From Ridgeia piscesae (taxonomy: Eukaryota; Annelida; Polychaeta; Sabellida; Siboglinidae), in contig JAODUO010001338.1 in assembly GCA_025642075.2 (NCBI GenBank), positions 1 through 64,000 on the forward strand: a stretch of DNA of 64,000 bases, given 5' to 3'. Positions within the stretch are counted from its first letter, which is position 1. Every line of letters starts with the position of its first letter. Shown piece by piece: positions 34,833 through 47,359 of this stretch. Both the position numbers and the translations under genes were made by a program. The notes under the pieces were generated by a model. The model was not told the origin of the DNA and ran no database searches. It saw only the letters and a list, made by a program, of their open reading frames with translations.

Positions 34833-36650
34833 CTGTCACACACAGACAATGTCATCAAACTGCTCTGGGACACCCTGTCACACACAGACAATGTCATCAA
34901 ACTGCTCTGGGACACCCTGTCACACACAGACAATGTCATCAAACTGCTCTGGGACACCCTGTCACACACACTTACACTGTCATCAAACTGTTCTGGGACA
35001 CCCTGTCACACACACATACACTGTCATCAAACTGCTCTGGGACACCCTGTCACACACACAGACACTGTCATCAAACTGCTCTGGGACACCCTGTCACACA
35101 CACACAGACAATGTCATCAAACTGCTTTGGGACACCCTGTCACACACACACATACACTGTCATCAAACTGCTCTGGGACACCCTGTCACACACACAGACA
35201 ATGTCATCAAACTGTTCTGGGACACCCTGTCACACACACAGACAATGTCATCAAACTGCTTTGGGACACCCTGTCACACACACAGACAATGTCATCAAAC
35301 TGCTCTGGGACACCCTGTCACACACACACAGACAATGTCATCAAACTGCTTTGGGACACCCTGTCACACACACACATACACTGTCATCAAACTGCTCTGG
35401 GACACCCTGTCACACACACAGACAATGTCATCAAACTGCTTGGGACACCCTGTCACACACACAGACAATGTCATCAAACTGCTCTGGGACACCCTGTCAC
35501 ACACACTTACACTGTCATCAAACTGCTCTGGGACACCCTGTCACACACACAGACAATGTCATCAAACTGCTCTGGACACCCGTCACACACACATACACTG
35601 TCATCAAACTGCTCTGGGACACCCTGTCACACACACAGACAATGTCATCAAACTGCTCTGGGACACCCTGTCACACACACAGACAATGTCATCAAACTGC
35701 TCTGGGACACCCTGTCACACACACAGACAATGTCATCAAACTGCTCTGGGACACCCTGTCACACACACTTACACTGTCATCAAACTGCTCTGGGACACCC
35801 TGTCACACACACAGACAATGTCATCAAACTGCTCTGGGACACCCTGTCACACACACATACACTGTCATCAAACTGCTCTGGGACACCCTGTCACACACAC
35901 AACATGTCATCAAATGTTGAACCCGTCACACACACATCATTATCAACTGCTCTGGGACACCCTGTCACACACACAGACAATGTCATCAAACTGCTCTGGA
36001 GTCACACACCAATGTCATCAAATCTGGACACCTGTCACACACACACAATGTCATCAAACTGCTCTGGGACACCCTGTCACACACACAGACAATGTCATCA
36101 AACTGTTCTGGTGTCACAACCGACAATGTCATCAAACGCTCTGGACACCCTGTCACACACACTTACACTGTCATCAAACTGCTCTGGGACATCCCTGTCA
36201 CACACACAGACAATGTCATCAAACTACTCTGGAGTCCACCCAATGTCATCACTGTCTGGAGCACCCTGTCCACACACACTTAATGTCATCAAACTGTTCT
36301 GCCACCAATGTCATCAAACTGTTCTCACCCTGTCCACACAAGCATGTATCACCCTACATGTCCACACAAATCATGTCATCAAAGTCTGGGCACCCTAATT
36401 TCATCAAAGTCTGGGCCCCTGTCACACAACGACAATGTCATCAAAGTCTGGTGCCCCTAATGTCATCACTGTCTGGGCCCCCCAAATAATGTCATCAATG
36501 CTCAAGTCGTGTCTCACTCCTAATAGTCATCACTGTCTGGGCCCCTGTCACACACACAGCATGGTAGCCCTAATGTCATCACTGTCTGGGACTCCACAGC
36601 AATGTCATCAAATCTGTACTTCCCCTAATGTCATCAACTAAGTCTGGTGT
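34803..36650. repeat. ~44-bp minisatellite built from exon e's acceptor and first 30 bases
   Basis: The unit on the + strand contains GACAATGTCATCAAACTGCT, CTGGGACACC and CTGTCACACACACAG. The reverse complement is the intron end TGTGTGACAG plus the exon start GGTGTCCCAGAGCAGTTTGA and TGACATTGTC. About 25 units are clean to 35920; farther on they shorten and blend into the next array. Some units have ACACTTACACTGTC or ACATACACTGTC in place of ACAGACAATGTC. Confidence 0.95.
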
Positions 36651-39600
36651 CCACACCAATGTCATCAAAGTCTGGTAGTCTGCCCTAATGTTCCATCACT
36701 AAGTCTGTGTTAATGTTTCAAAGCTTATCCCCTAATGTTCCATCACTAAGTCTGGTAGTCTCCCCTAATGTTCCATCACTAAGTCTGGTAGTCTCCCTAA
36801 TGTTCCATCACTAAGTCTGGTAGTCTCCCTAATGTTCCATCACTAAGTCTGGTAGTCTCCCTAATGTTCCATCACTAAGTCTGGTAGTCTCCCTAATGTT
36901 CCATCACTAAGTCTGGTAGTCTCCCCTAATGTTCCATCACTAAGTCTGGTAGTCTCCCCTAATGTTCCATCACTAAGTCTGGTAGTCTCCCCTAATGTTC
37001 CATCACTAAGTCTGGTAGTTCCGTAAGTCTGGTAGTCTCCCTAATGTTCCATCACTAAGTCTGGTAGTCTCCCTAATGTTCCATCACTAAGTCTGGTAGT
37101 CTCCCCTAATGTTCCATCACTAAGTCTGGTAGTCTCCCTAATGTTCCATCACTAAGTCTGGTAGTCTCCCTAATGTTCCATCACTAAGTCTGGTAGTCTC
37201 CCTAATGTTCCATCACTAAGTCTGGTAGTCTCCCTAATGTTCCATCACTAAGTCTGGTAGTCTCCCCTAATGTTCCATCACTAAGTCTGGTAGTCTCCCT
37301 AATTTCCAACTAAATCTGGTAGTTCCCAAGTTCCTTATAAGTCTGGTAGTCTCCCAAGTTCCATCACTAATCTGGTGTTCCCATGTTCCTATAACTGGTA
37401 GTCTCCCTAATGTTCCATCACTAATCTGGTAGTCTCCCTAATGTTCCATCACTAATAGTCTCCTAATGTTCCATCACTAAGTCTGGTAGTCTCCCTATGT
37501 TCCATACTAAGTCTGGTAGTCTCCCAATGTTCCATCTAAGTCTGGTAGTCCCTAATGTTCCATCACTAAGTCTGGTAGTCTCCCCTAATGTTCCTCACTA
37601 AGTCTGGTAGTCTCCCCTAATGTTCCTCACTAAGTCTGGTAGTCTCCCCTAATTCCTCAAAGTCTGGTAGTCTCCCCTAATTTCCATCAGTCTGGTAGTC
37701 CCCTAAGTTCCTCACTAAGTCTGGTAGTCTCCCCTAATTTCCATCCTAATCTGTAGTCTCCCCAATCTCACTAAGTCTGGTAGTCCCCTAAGTTCCTCAC
37801 TAATGGTAGTCTCCCCTAAGTTCCATCATAAGTTGGGTGTCCCCTAAGTTCCCTAAGTCTGGTAGTCTCCCCTAAGTTCCATCATAAGGTAGTTCCCTAA
37901 TGTTCCTCACTAATTGGTAGTCTCCCCTAATGTTCCATCATAAGTCTGGTAGTTCCCCTAATGTTCCTAAATCTGGTGTCTCCCCTAATGTTCCATATAA
38001 GTCTGGTGTCTCCCCTAATGTTCCTCACTAAGTCTGGTATTCCCCTAATGTTCCATATAAGTCTGGTGTTCCCTAATGTTCCAAATCTGGTAGTTCCCTA
38101 ACTTTTTAAGTCTGGGGTCTCCTAATGTTCCATCATTAAGTCTGGTAGTCTCCCTAATGTTCCGTTATTAAGTCTGGTAGTGTCCCCTAATGTTCCGTTA
38201 TTAAGTCTGGTAATGTCCCCTAATGTTCCATTATTAAGTCTGGTAGTGTCCCCTAATTCCATCACTACCTCTGGGTAAGTGGTGCCCCAATTTCCTTATT
38301 AAGTCTGGTAGTCTCCCTAATGTTCCATTACTAATGGTAGTCCCCTAATGTTCCATACTAATCTGGTAGTGTTAATTCCATATTAGTGTCTCCCCTAATG
38401 TTCATCATATTGGTAGTGTCCCCTAATGTTCCGTTTTAAGTTGGTAGTCTCCCTAATGTTCCATCCTAAATTGGTAGTGTCCCCTAATGTTCCATCCTAA
38501 TTGGTAGTCTCCCCTAATGTTCCATCACAATGGTAGTCTCCCCTAATGTTCCATCCAATAGTCCTATGTCCCCTAATGTTCTCACTAATGGTAGTTCCCC
38601 TAATGTTCCCTAATGTTCATCCCCTAATGTTCCTTACTATCTGTTCTCCCCTAATGTTCCTAATAGTCCGTTATTAAGTCTGGTAGTTCCCCTAATGTTC
38701 CCCTAATCTGGTAGTTCCCCTAAGTGTTCTAATTGATCTCTATGTTCCCTAATTCGTTATTAAGTCTGGTAGTTCCTAATAGTCGTAATCTCTATGTCCC
38801 AATTGTGTGTCCCCTATGTTCCTTATTAATCTGGTAGTTCCCCTAATGTTCCATCACTAAATTGGTAGTGTCCCCTAATGTTCCGTTAATTGTAGTCTCT
38901 AATGTTCCTAATGTTCCCCTAATGTTCTCCTATGGTCCTCCTAATGTTCCATTAAGTTGGTAGCTCTATTCCCTATCTCGAGTTCCTAATGTTCCATCAC
39001 TAGTCTGGTAGTCTCCTAATGTTCCATCACTAATCTGGTAGTTCCTAATGTTCCATCACTAGTCTGGTAGTCTCCCATGTTCCATCATGTCTGGTAGTTC
39101 CTAATTTCCATCACTAATCTTTCCCTATTTCCATCAAGTCTGGATCTCTAGTTCCCCTAATCTGTTCCATATAAGTCTGTAGTCTCTAATGTTCCTATAG
39201 TCGTCCTAATTTTCCCCCTATGTTCCATTCATAAGTCTGGTGTCCCCTTTCCCCTAAGTCTGGGTTCCCTAATTTCCACTAGTCTGGTAGTCTCCCTAAT
39301 GTTCTTCACTAAATCTGGTGTCTCCCCTAATGTTCCACATAGTCTGTATTCCCCTAATGTTCCGTCTGTAGTTCCCCTAAGTTCTCCTAATCTGGTGTTC
39401 CCTAATGTTCCACTAAGTCTGGAGTCCCCATTCCTCTAAGTCTGGATGCCTAATTTCCCTATACTGTCCTAATTCCATATAATGTGTGCCCTAACCATAA
39501 GTCTGGAAGTCCCCTAATGTTCCATATTAAGTCGTAGTTTGTATTTCCTCAATGAGTCTCCTATTCATTTAAGTCTGGTAGTTCCCTAATGTTCCGTTAT

Positions 39601-42550
39601 TAAGTCTGGTAGTGTCCCCTAATGTTCCTATTAAGTCTGGTAGTGTCCCTAATGTTCCATCATTAAGTCTGGTAGTCTCCCCTAATGTTCCATCATTAAG
39701 TCTGGTAGTGTCCCCTAATGTTCCGTTATTAAGTCTGGTAGTCTCCCCTAATGTTCCATTTAAGTCTGGTAGTGTCCCCTAATGTTCCTTTAAGTCTGGT
39801 AGTGTCCCTAATGTTCCGTTATTAATCTGGTATGTCCCCTAAGTTCCATATAATCTGGTAGTTCCCCTAATGTTCCTCTAAGTCTGGTAGTCCCAATGTT
39901 CTATTAAGTCTGTCTCCCCTAATGTTCCATCATTAAGTTGGTAGTCTCCCATGTTCCTATAAGCTGGGTTCCCCTAATGTTTCTTATAGTTGTTCCCCTA
40001 ATGTTCCATCACTAAATCTGGTAGTGTCCCCTAATGTTCCGTTATTAAGTCTGGTAGTCCCCTAATGTTCCGTTATTAAGTCTGGTAGTGTCCCCTAATG
40101 TTCCATCACTAAGTCTGGTAGTCTCCCTAATGTTCCATCACTAAATCTGGTAGTGTCCCCTAATGTTCCCTAATGTAGCTCCCCAATGTTCCATCACTAA
40201 ATCTGGTAGTGTCCCCTAATGTTCCGTTATTAAGTCTGGTAGTCTCCCTAATGTTCCGTTATTAAGTCTGGTAGTGTCCCCTAATGTTCCATCACTAAGT
40301 CTGGTATCCCTTGTTCCCCTAATGTTCCTATAAGTCTGTAGTCTCTAAGTTCCCACTAAATTGTGTCCCCGTTATTAAGCTGGTAGTCTCCCTAATGTTC
40401 CATCACTAAATCTGTGTGTCCCCTAATGTTCCGTTATTAAGTCTGGTAGTCTCCCTAATGTTCCGTTATTAAGTCTGGTAGTGTCCCCTAATGTTCCATC
40501 ACTAAGTCTGGTAGTCTCTCCTAATGTTCCATCACTAAATTGGTAGTCCCCTAATGTTCCTTTAAGTCTGGTAGTCTCCCTAATGTTCCATCCTAAATTG
40601 GTAGTTCCCCTAATGTTCCGTATTAAGTTGGTAGTCTCCCTAATGTTCCTCATAAGTCTGGTGTTCCCTAATGTCCTAATTGGTAGTGTCCCCTAATGTT
40701 CCATCACTAAGTCTGGTAGTCTCTCCTAATGTTCCATCACTAAATCTGGTAGTGTCCCCTAATGTTCCGTTATTAAGTCTGGTAGTCTCCCTAATGTTCC
40801 ATCACTAAATCTGGTAGTGTCCCCTAATGTTCCATCACTAAGTCTGGTAGTCTCTCCTAATGTTCCATCACAAACTGTTCCCCTAATGTTCCGTTAAGTC
40901 TGGTATTCCCCTATTCATCTAAGTCTGTATTCCCCTAATGGTTCCTACCTAATTGTAGTTCCCCTAATGTTCCATATAATCTGGTAGTGTCCCCTAATGT
41001 TCCATCACTAAGTCTGGTAGTGTCCCCTAATGTTCCATCACTACGTCTGGTAGTCTCCCCTAATGTCTGTCACTAAATCTGTAGTCTCCCCTAATGTTCC
41101 ATCATAAGTCTGGTAGTGTCCCCTAATGTTCCATCACTAAGTCTGGTAGTATCCCCTAATGTTCCATCACTAAGTCTGGTAGTCTCCCTAATGTTCCTAT
41201 CACTAAATCTGGTAGTCTCCTAATGTTCCTATAATCTGGTAGTCTCCTAATGTTCCATCACTAATCTGGTAGTTCCTAATGTTCCATCACTAAATCTGGT
41301 AGTTCCTAATGTTCCTATAATCTGGTAGTTCCCTAATGTTCCTATAAGTCTGGTTTCCTATGTTCCTCATAAGTCTGGTATTCCTTTTCCTCATATTGGT
41401 GTTCCCCAATTTCCTAATCTTTTCCCCTAATTTCATACTAATTGGTGTTCCCCTAATGTTCCTATAGTTTAGTCTCCAATGTTCTATATCTGAGTTCCTA
41501 ATGTTCATCATAAGCTTAGTCCCTAAGTTCCATCACAATCTGGTATCCCCTATGTTCCACAAATCTGGAGTCCTAAGTTCAACATGGTAGTTCCCCTAAT
41601 GTTCCTATAAGTCTGGTAGTTCCTAATGTTCCTATAAGTCTGGTAGTTCCCCTAATGTTCCATCACTAAGTCTGGTAGTCTCCCTAATGTTCCATCACTA
41701 AATCTGGTAGTTCCTAATGTTCCTTATTAAGTCTGGTAGTTCCCTAATGTTCCTATAATCTGGTAGTTCCTAATGTTCCTTATTAAGTCTGGTAGTTCCT
41801 AATGTTCCGTTATTAAGTCTGGTATGTCCCCTAATGTTCCTATAAGTCTGGTAGTTCCCTAATGTTCCATCACTAATCTGGTAGGGGTCCCTAATGTTCC
41901 TATAATCTGGTAGTTCCTAATGTTCCGTTATTAAGTCTGGTAGTCTCCCTAATGTTCCGTTATTAAGTCTGGTAGTGTCCTAATGTTCCATCACTAAGTC
42001 TGGTAGTCTCCCTAATGTTCCATCACTAAATCTGGTAGTGTCCCCTAATGTTCCGTTATTAAGTCTGGTAGTCTCCCCTAATGTTCCATCACTAAATCTG
42101 GTAGTGTCCCCTAATGTTCCGTTATTAAGTCTGGTAGTCTCCCTAATGTTCCATCACTAAGTCTGGTAGTGTCCCCTAATGTTCCATCACTAAATCTGGT
42201 AGTCTCCCCTAATGTTCCGTTATTAAGTCTGGTAGTCTCCCTAATGTTCCGTTATTAAGTCTGGTAGTGTCCCTTAATGTTCCGTCACTAAGTCTGGTAG
42301 TCTCCCTAATGTTCCATCACTAAATCTGGTAGTTCCCCTAATGTTCCTATAATCTGGTAGTTCCCCTAATGTTCCGTTATTAATCTGGTAGTGTCCTAAT
42401 GTTCCGTTATTAAGTCTGGTAGTGTCCCCTAATGTTCCATCACTAAGTCTGGTAGTCTCTCCTAATGTTCCATCACTAAATCTGGTAGTCTCCCTAATGT
42501 TCCGTTATTAAGTCTGGTAGTCTCCCCTAATGTTCCGTCACTAAGTCAGA
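36650..42550. repeat. ~32-bp minisatellite, well over 150 copies, in intron d-e
   Basis: The unit contains CCTAATGTTCCATCACTAAG (or GTTATTAAG) and TCTGGTAGTCTCC (or GTGTCCC). 36.75-37.27 kb and 39.6-42.5 kb hold many regular units; 37.3-39.6 kb in particular is full of small deletions. Toward 42,780 related sequence reaches the donor of exon d. Confidence 0.95.
37290..39590. other. Deletion-rich patch of the 32-bp array
   Basis: Units here lose 1-10 bases at random places (for example CCTAATTTCCAACTAAATC), unlike the substitution pattern elsewhere. The same style of damage is seen at 52846-53772. This is what an unpolished long-read consensus over a repeat looks like. Confidence 0.6.
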
Positions 42551-42780
42551 TGTTTTTTCTCCCCCTGTTGTCCCTGTCGTCAGGGGTGAGGTTGGACATG
42601 GTTACTGTCACCCTTTTTCCCCTCCATTTTTCTGGGCATCTGCTTTCTTTGCCAATTTTTCATCTCCCAATCTCTCCCCTAATATTTTATGACTACATTT
42701 GGTCGTCTCCTCTAATGTTCCGTCATTAAGTTTAAGTCTCTCCCAATGTTCCATCACTTAATTAGTCTGAGTCTCCTAAC

Positions 42781-42880
42781 CTGTGTGAGAAGTTCATTGA
42801 AGCCTTCCAGATAGCCGTAGAGTCCCACTCCATCAGAGCCTCCCACTGGGATGAGGTACGACTCCTCCCCTGTCTCCTGT
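42781..42880 (-). CDS. D-cysteine desulfhydrase/ACC deaminase-like, exon d
   Basis: The acceptor GTTGTTACAG|ACAGG and donor CACAG|GTTAGG are on the - strand. The first base completes a Lys codon with AA from exon c. It reads Q-E-T-G-E-E-S-Y-L-I-P-V-G-G-S-D-G-V-G, then L-Y-G-Y-L-E-G-F-N-E-L. The family motif Y-x-I-P-V-G-G-S-x-x-x-G is exact. It ends in phase 0, matching exon e. Confidence 0.9.
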
Positions 42881-43526
42881 CTGTAACAACAAACCACAAC
42901 ATCACTCGGACGACTCCACTAACACAAGGTTACAAGGACAATCCCTTATTAATCTGTCATTAGAGAAAGTCTATAGTTGTTTGATGAGTTTTTCAAAATG
43001 CAAGAACACTCACTGTATCACAAGGTATATTATTTCAGTGATACACCAGCAAGTGCCACAATGGTGTGTCCAAGAGTTGATAGTTGATAGTAAACGAGAC
43101 ACAGGTAAGGAGCAAAATCGATTTTAAAGAGCAAAACTTGGCCGATGACCTGATAGGAATGTGAATAAAACTAGTGTAATAACAATTGAATTTGTGATGT
43201 TATTTGAGATGCAGTTATTATTTATAACAAACATTTAGTATTTTCTTAAAACAAATTTTGCAAATACACAGAAAATGTGAATAAAATAGGAAAAAAATGA
43301 ATAGAAAAAAACTAAAACAAATAAAATACCAGTTATCAACTTATAATTGTAACACAACTAAAAAAAAAAAAACTGATTTACCAACGGACAATGTATGTGC
43401 TAACATTTGTAATCTAAAATGATCAGCTCATGAAAACTGTCACAAAAACAGAAATATTACAATCCTTAGTCCATACACATGATGTTATATGTGAGCAGAG
43501 ACACGACACAGAGAGTAGACACTTAC
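42881..43526. other. Intron c-d, unique AT-rich sequence
   Basis: No repeat array is visible in this short intron, which is the exception in this gene. The 43200-43380 part has several long A runs. Confidence 0.7.
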
Positions 43527-43663
43527 TTGATATGTTGGGCAATACGCTCCATGCGAGGTAGAAGCCCGGTCTTGTAGCACATATTATTCGGCACAACATA
43601 TATCGCAGCACCACATAGTCGGTCTAACAACACGTTACCTTGGCAACCAACACCTGCAGTACT
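43527..43663 (-). CDS. D-cysteine desulfhydrase/ACC deaminase-like, exon c
   Basis: The acceptor ATTCTTCAG|AGTACT and donor ATCAA|GTAAGTG are on the - strand. It reads S-T-A-G-V-G-C-Q-G-N-V-L-L-D-R-L, then I-Y-V-V-P, then T-G-L-L-P-R-M-E-R-I-A-Q-H-I and two bases. G-N-x-L-L-D/N-R-L followed by a V-P strand is typical of the family. It starts in phase 0 and ends in phase 2, consistent with exons b and d. Confidence 0.9.
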
Positions 43664-43943
43664 CTGAAGAATAGAAAACACAAGAGAGTGCCAAAAAGTT
43701 CTTGTGTATAAAACATTATTAAAATTCTATGACAGTGATGATGACAAATGTGTGATGTTTAATTTTTACAAGTATTACAAAGTGCAGTGATACACACATA
43801 TCTAACCGTGCTGTGTCACCACCACATGAATGACTGACGACTCATTCCAGTTCATTTCTTTAAACAACTATGCAGTAACTTTGGTAGATCACATGTGTGG
43901 GTGAGATTAGTGAAGTGGGTGAATGCGACAGCTGGGAGAACAG

Positions 43944-46475
43944 TTTACCTGGAGACCCACGCCCCATCAATGGGATAGGTGAAGCCTGTTTTACCTGGAG
44001 ACCCACGCCCCATCATTGGGATAGGTGAAGCCTGTTTTACCTAGGAGACCCACGCCCCATCATTGGGATAGGTGAAGCCTGTTTTACCTGGGGACCCACG
44101 CCCCATCATTGGGATAGGTGAAGCCTGTTTTACCTGGAGACCCACGCCCCATCATTGGGATAGGTGAAGCCTGTTTTACCTGGAGACCCACGCCCCATCA
44201 TTGGGATAGGTGAAGCCTGTTTTACCTGGAGACCCATGCCCCATCATTGGGATAGGTGAAGCCTGTTTTACCTGGAGACCCATGCCCCATCATTGGGATA
44301 GGTGAAGCCTGTTTTACCTGGAGACCCATGCCCCATCATTGGGATAGGTGAAGCCTGTTTTATCTAGAGACCCATGCCCCATCATTGGGATAGGTGAAGC
44401 CTGTTTTACCTGGAGACCCATGCCCCATCACTGGGATAGGTGAAGCCTGTTTTATCTAGAGACCCATGCCCCATCATTGGGATAGGTGAAGCCTGTTTTA
44501 CCTGGAGACCCATGCCCCATCATTGGGATAGGTGAAGCCTGTTTTACCTGGAGACCCATGCCCCATCATTGGGATAGGTGAAGCCTGTTTTACCTGGAGA
44601 CCCATGCCCCATCATTGGGATAGGTGAAGCCTGTTTTACCTGGAGACCCATGCCCCATCATTGGGATAGGTGAAGCCTGTTTTATCTAGAGACCCATGCC
44701 CCATCACTGGGATAGGTGAAGCCTGTTTTACCTGGAGACCCATGCCCCATCATTGGGATAGGTGAAGCCTGTTTTACCTAGGAGACCCACGCCCCATCAT
44801 TGGGATAGGTGAAGCCTGTTTTACCTGGAGACCCACGCCCCATCATTGGGATAGGTGAAGCCTGTTTTACCTAGAGACCCACGCCCCATCATTGGGATAG
44901 GTGAAGCCTGTTTTACCTGGAGACCCATGCCCCATCATTGGGATAGGTGAAGCCTGTTTTACCTGGAGACCCATGCCCCATCATTGGGATAGGTGAAGCC
45001 TGTTTTACCTAGGGGACCCATGCCCCATCAATTTGGGGTAGGTGAAGCCTGTTTTACCTGGAGACCCATGCCCCATCATTGGGATAGGTGAAGCCTGTTT
45101 TACCTGGAGACCCATGCCCCATCATTGGGATAGGTGAAGCCTGTTTTACCTGGAGACCCATGCCCCATCAATGGGATAGGTGAAGCCTGTTTTACCTGGA
45201 GACCCATGCCCCATCAATGGGATAGGTGAAGCCTGTTTTACCTGGAGACCCATGCCCCATCATTGGGATAGGTGAAGCCTGTTTTACCTGGAGACCCATG
45301 CCCCATCATTGGGATAGGTGAAGCCTGTTTTACCTGGAGACCCATGCCCCATCATTGGGATAGGTGAAGCCTGTTTTACCTGGAGACCCATGCCCCATCA
45401 ATGGGATAGGTGAAGCCTGTTTTACCTGGAGACCCATGCCCCATCATTGGGATAGGTGAAGCCTGTTTTACCTGGAGACCCATGCCCCATCATTGGGATA
45501 GGTGAAGCCTGTTTTACCTGGAGACCCAGCCCCATCATTGGGATAGGTGAAGCCTGTTTTACCCGGGGACCCATGCCCCATCATTGGGATAGGTGAAGCC
45601 TGTTTTATCTGGAGACCCATGCCCCATCATTGGGATAGGTGAAGCCTGTTTTACCTGGAGACCCATCCCCATCATTGGGATAGGTGAAGCCTGTTTTACC
45701 TGGAGACCCATGCCCCATCAATTTGGGGTAGGTGAAGCCTGTTTTACCTGGAGACCCATGCCCCATCATTGGGATAGGTGAAGCCTGTTTTACCTGGAGA
45801 CCCATCCCCATCATTGGGATAGGTGAAGCCTGTTTTACCTGGAGACCCATGCCCCATCAATTTGGGGTAGGTGAAGCCTGTTTTACCCGGAGACCCATGC
45901 CCCATCATTGGGATAGGTGAAGCCTGTTTTACCTGGAGACCCATCCCCATCATTGGGATAGGTGAAGCCTGTTTTACCTAGAGACCCATGCCCCATCACT
46001 GGGATAGGTGAAGCCTGTTTTATCTAGAGACCCATGCCCCATCATTGGGATAGGTGAAGCCTGTTTTATCTGGAGACCCATGCCCCATCATTGGGATAGG
46101 TGAAGCCTGTTTTACCCGGGGACCCATGCCCCATCATTGGGATAGGTGAAGCCTGTTTTACCTGGAGACCCATACCCCATCATTGGGATAGGTGAAGCCT
46201 GTTTTATCTAGAGACCCATGCCCCATCATTTGCATAGGTGAAGCCTGTTTTATCTGGAGACCCATGCCCCATCATTTGGATAGATGAAGCCTGTTTTATC
46301 TAGAGACCCATGCCCCATCATTTGGATAGATGAAGCCTGTTTTATCTAGAGACCCATGCCCCATCATTTGCATAGGTGAAGCCTGTTTTATCTGGAGACC
46401 CATGCCCCATCATTTGGATAGATGAAGCCTGTTTTATCTAGAGACCCACGCCCCATCATTTGGATAGATGAAGCC
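43944..46475. repeat. 46-bp minisatellite, about 55 copies, in intron b-c
   Basis: The unit contains GGTGAAGCCTGTTTTACCTG, GAGACCCATGCCCCATCATT and GGGATA. Variants are CACG/CATG, TTACCTGG/TTATCTAG/TTACCCGG and ATTTGGGG. Right-end units favour ATTTGGATAGATG, so there is a gradient of variants along the array. Confidence 0.97.
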
Positions 46476-46529
46476 TGTTTAGATGGGTACATAATGACTA
46501 CATATGTAAGGATCTAATATATAGTTTAC

Positions 46530-46720
46530 ACTGCTTCTTTGCAAATGTAACTCCCATGTCCTCTAGTCCTTCTCCCTTCCTTAATCGAGAATAAAATGTT
46601 TCTGTCAATATTTTAAACACTTCTATCTGATCTCCTCTCAATCTCCTGGTTTCTAGTGTTGTTAAGCCACATTCTTTTAGACGCATTTCATAACTAATAT
46701 TCCTGAGTTTTGGCCAGGTT
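46530..46720 (-). pseudogene. LINE reverse transcriptase remnant (C-terminal part)
   Basis: On the - strand: R-L-K-E-C-G-L-T-T-L-E-T-R-R-L-R-G-D, then E-V-F-K-I-L. This motif lies in the C-terminal region of CR1/jockey-like non-LTR retrotransposon proteins. The flanking codons do not continue the family, so it is a short relic inside intron b-c. Confidence 0.65.
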
Positions 46721-46829
46721 GTCACTACAGACAGTAGTGGAGAAGAGACTGTGTCTGTTATCCATGGCCAGGTGTTACTATGACAGGTTTCACTGCATGT
46801 GGTTGACATGTGACACAACTACATAGTAC

Positions 46830-46988
46830 CTGTAGGTCAGCTCTTAACACCAGGTGTGTCTTCAGGCCAAGTTGTGCTGCAGCAATGGCCGTAGCACGGC
46901 AGTGATTCGACTGTATCGCGCCGCACGTGATCACATGACAACATCCCCGACTGATGGCGTCCGCCAATAAGAACTCCAACTTGCGAAC
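46830..46988 (-). CDS. D-cysteine desulfhydrase/ACC deaminase-like, exon b
   Basis: The acceptor CTCCTGGTGCAG|GTTCGC and donor CTACAG|GTACTA are on the - strand, with 53 codons in phase 0. It reads [11 protein letters not shown], then [15 protein letters not shown], then [13 protein letters not shown]-x-x-Q-S-N-H-x-R is the signature of ACC deaminase / D-cysteine desulfhydrase. It follows exon a directly after the PLP lysine. Confidence 0.92.
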
Positions 46989-47058
46989 CTGCACCAGGAG
47001 AAACATACAGTCAGGTGAAGCTGTATTTTGTAGATCCTGGAAGTGAATATTATACTGG

Positions 47059-47079
47059 GTACATATATATATATATACA

Positions 47080-47122
<43 letters not shown>
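47059..47122. repeat. (AT)n microsatellite
   Basis: Two TA runs separated by CACTG. Low-complexity only. Confidence 0.9.
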
Positions 47123-47125
<3 letters not shown>

Positions 47126-47359
47126 CGATTTATTTGAGTTTTTCAACAATTCCTTGGATGTCCTTGGAGCATCTTTTACAATTTGTTCGGCAACTTTCTC
47201 AAAATAATTCCACACATAATCTAGTTGACGTGACACAACCAGTCAACCACAATGTGCAATTGCAATGACCATCAGAATGTTCTGCCTACTAACTTACTAA
47301 GCCAGATACCAGACTGCCCTGTGTTGTGCCTTGCTGCCCTTATTTCCTGGCTTCTCAGT

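Noticed and set aside
34756..36489. Frame of 577 codons and overlapping long frames (34745-35920, 35127-36398)
   Set aside because: They run through the 44-bp array on the strand opposite the enzyme gene and exist only because the unit lacks stops. The real coding sequence is exon e on the - strand.
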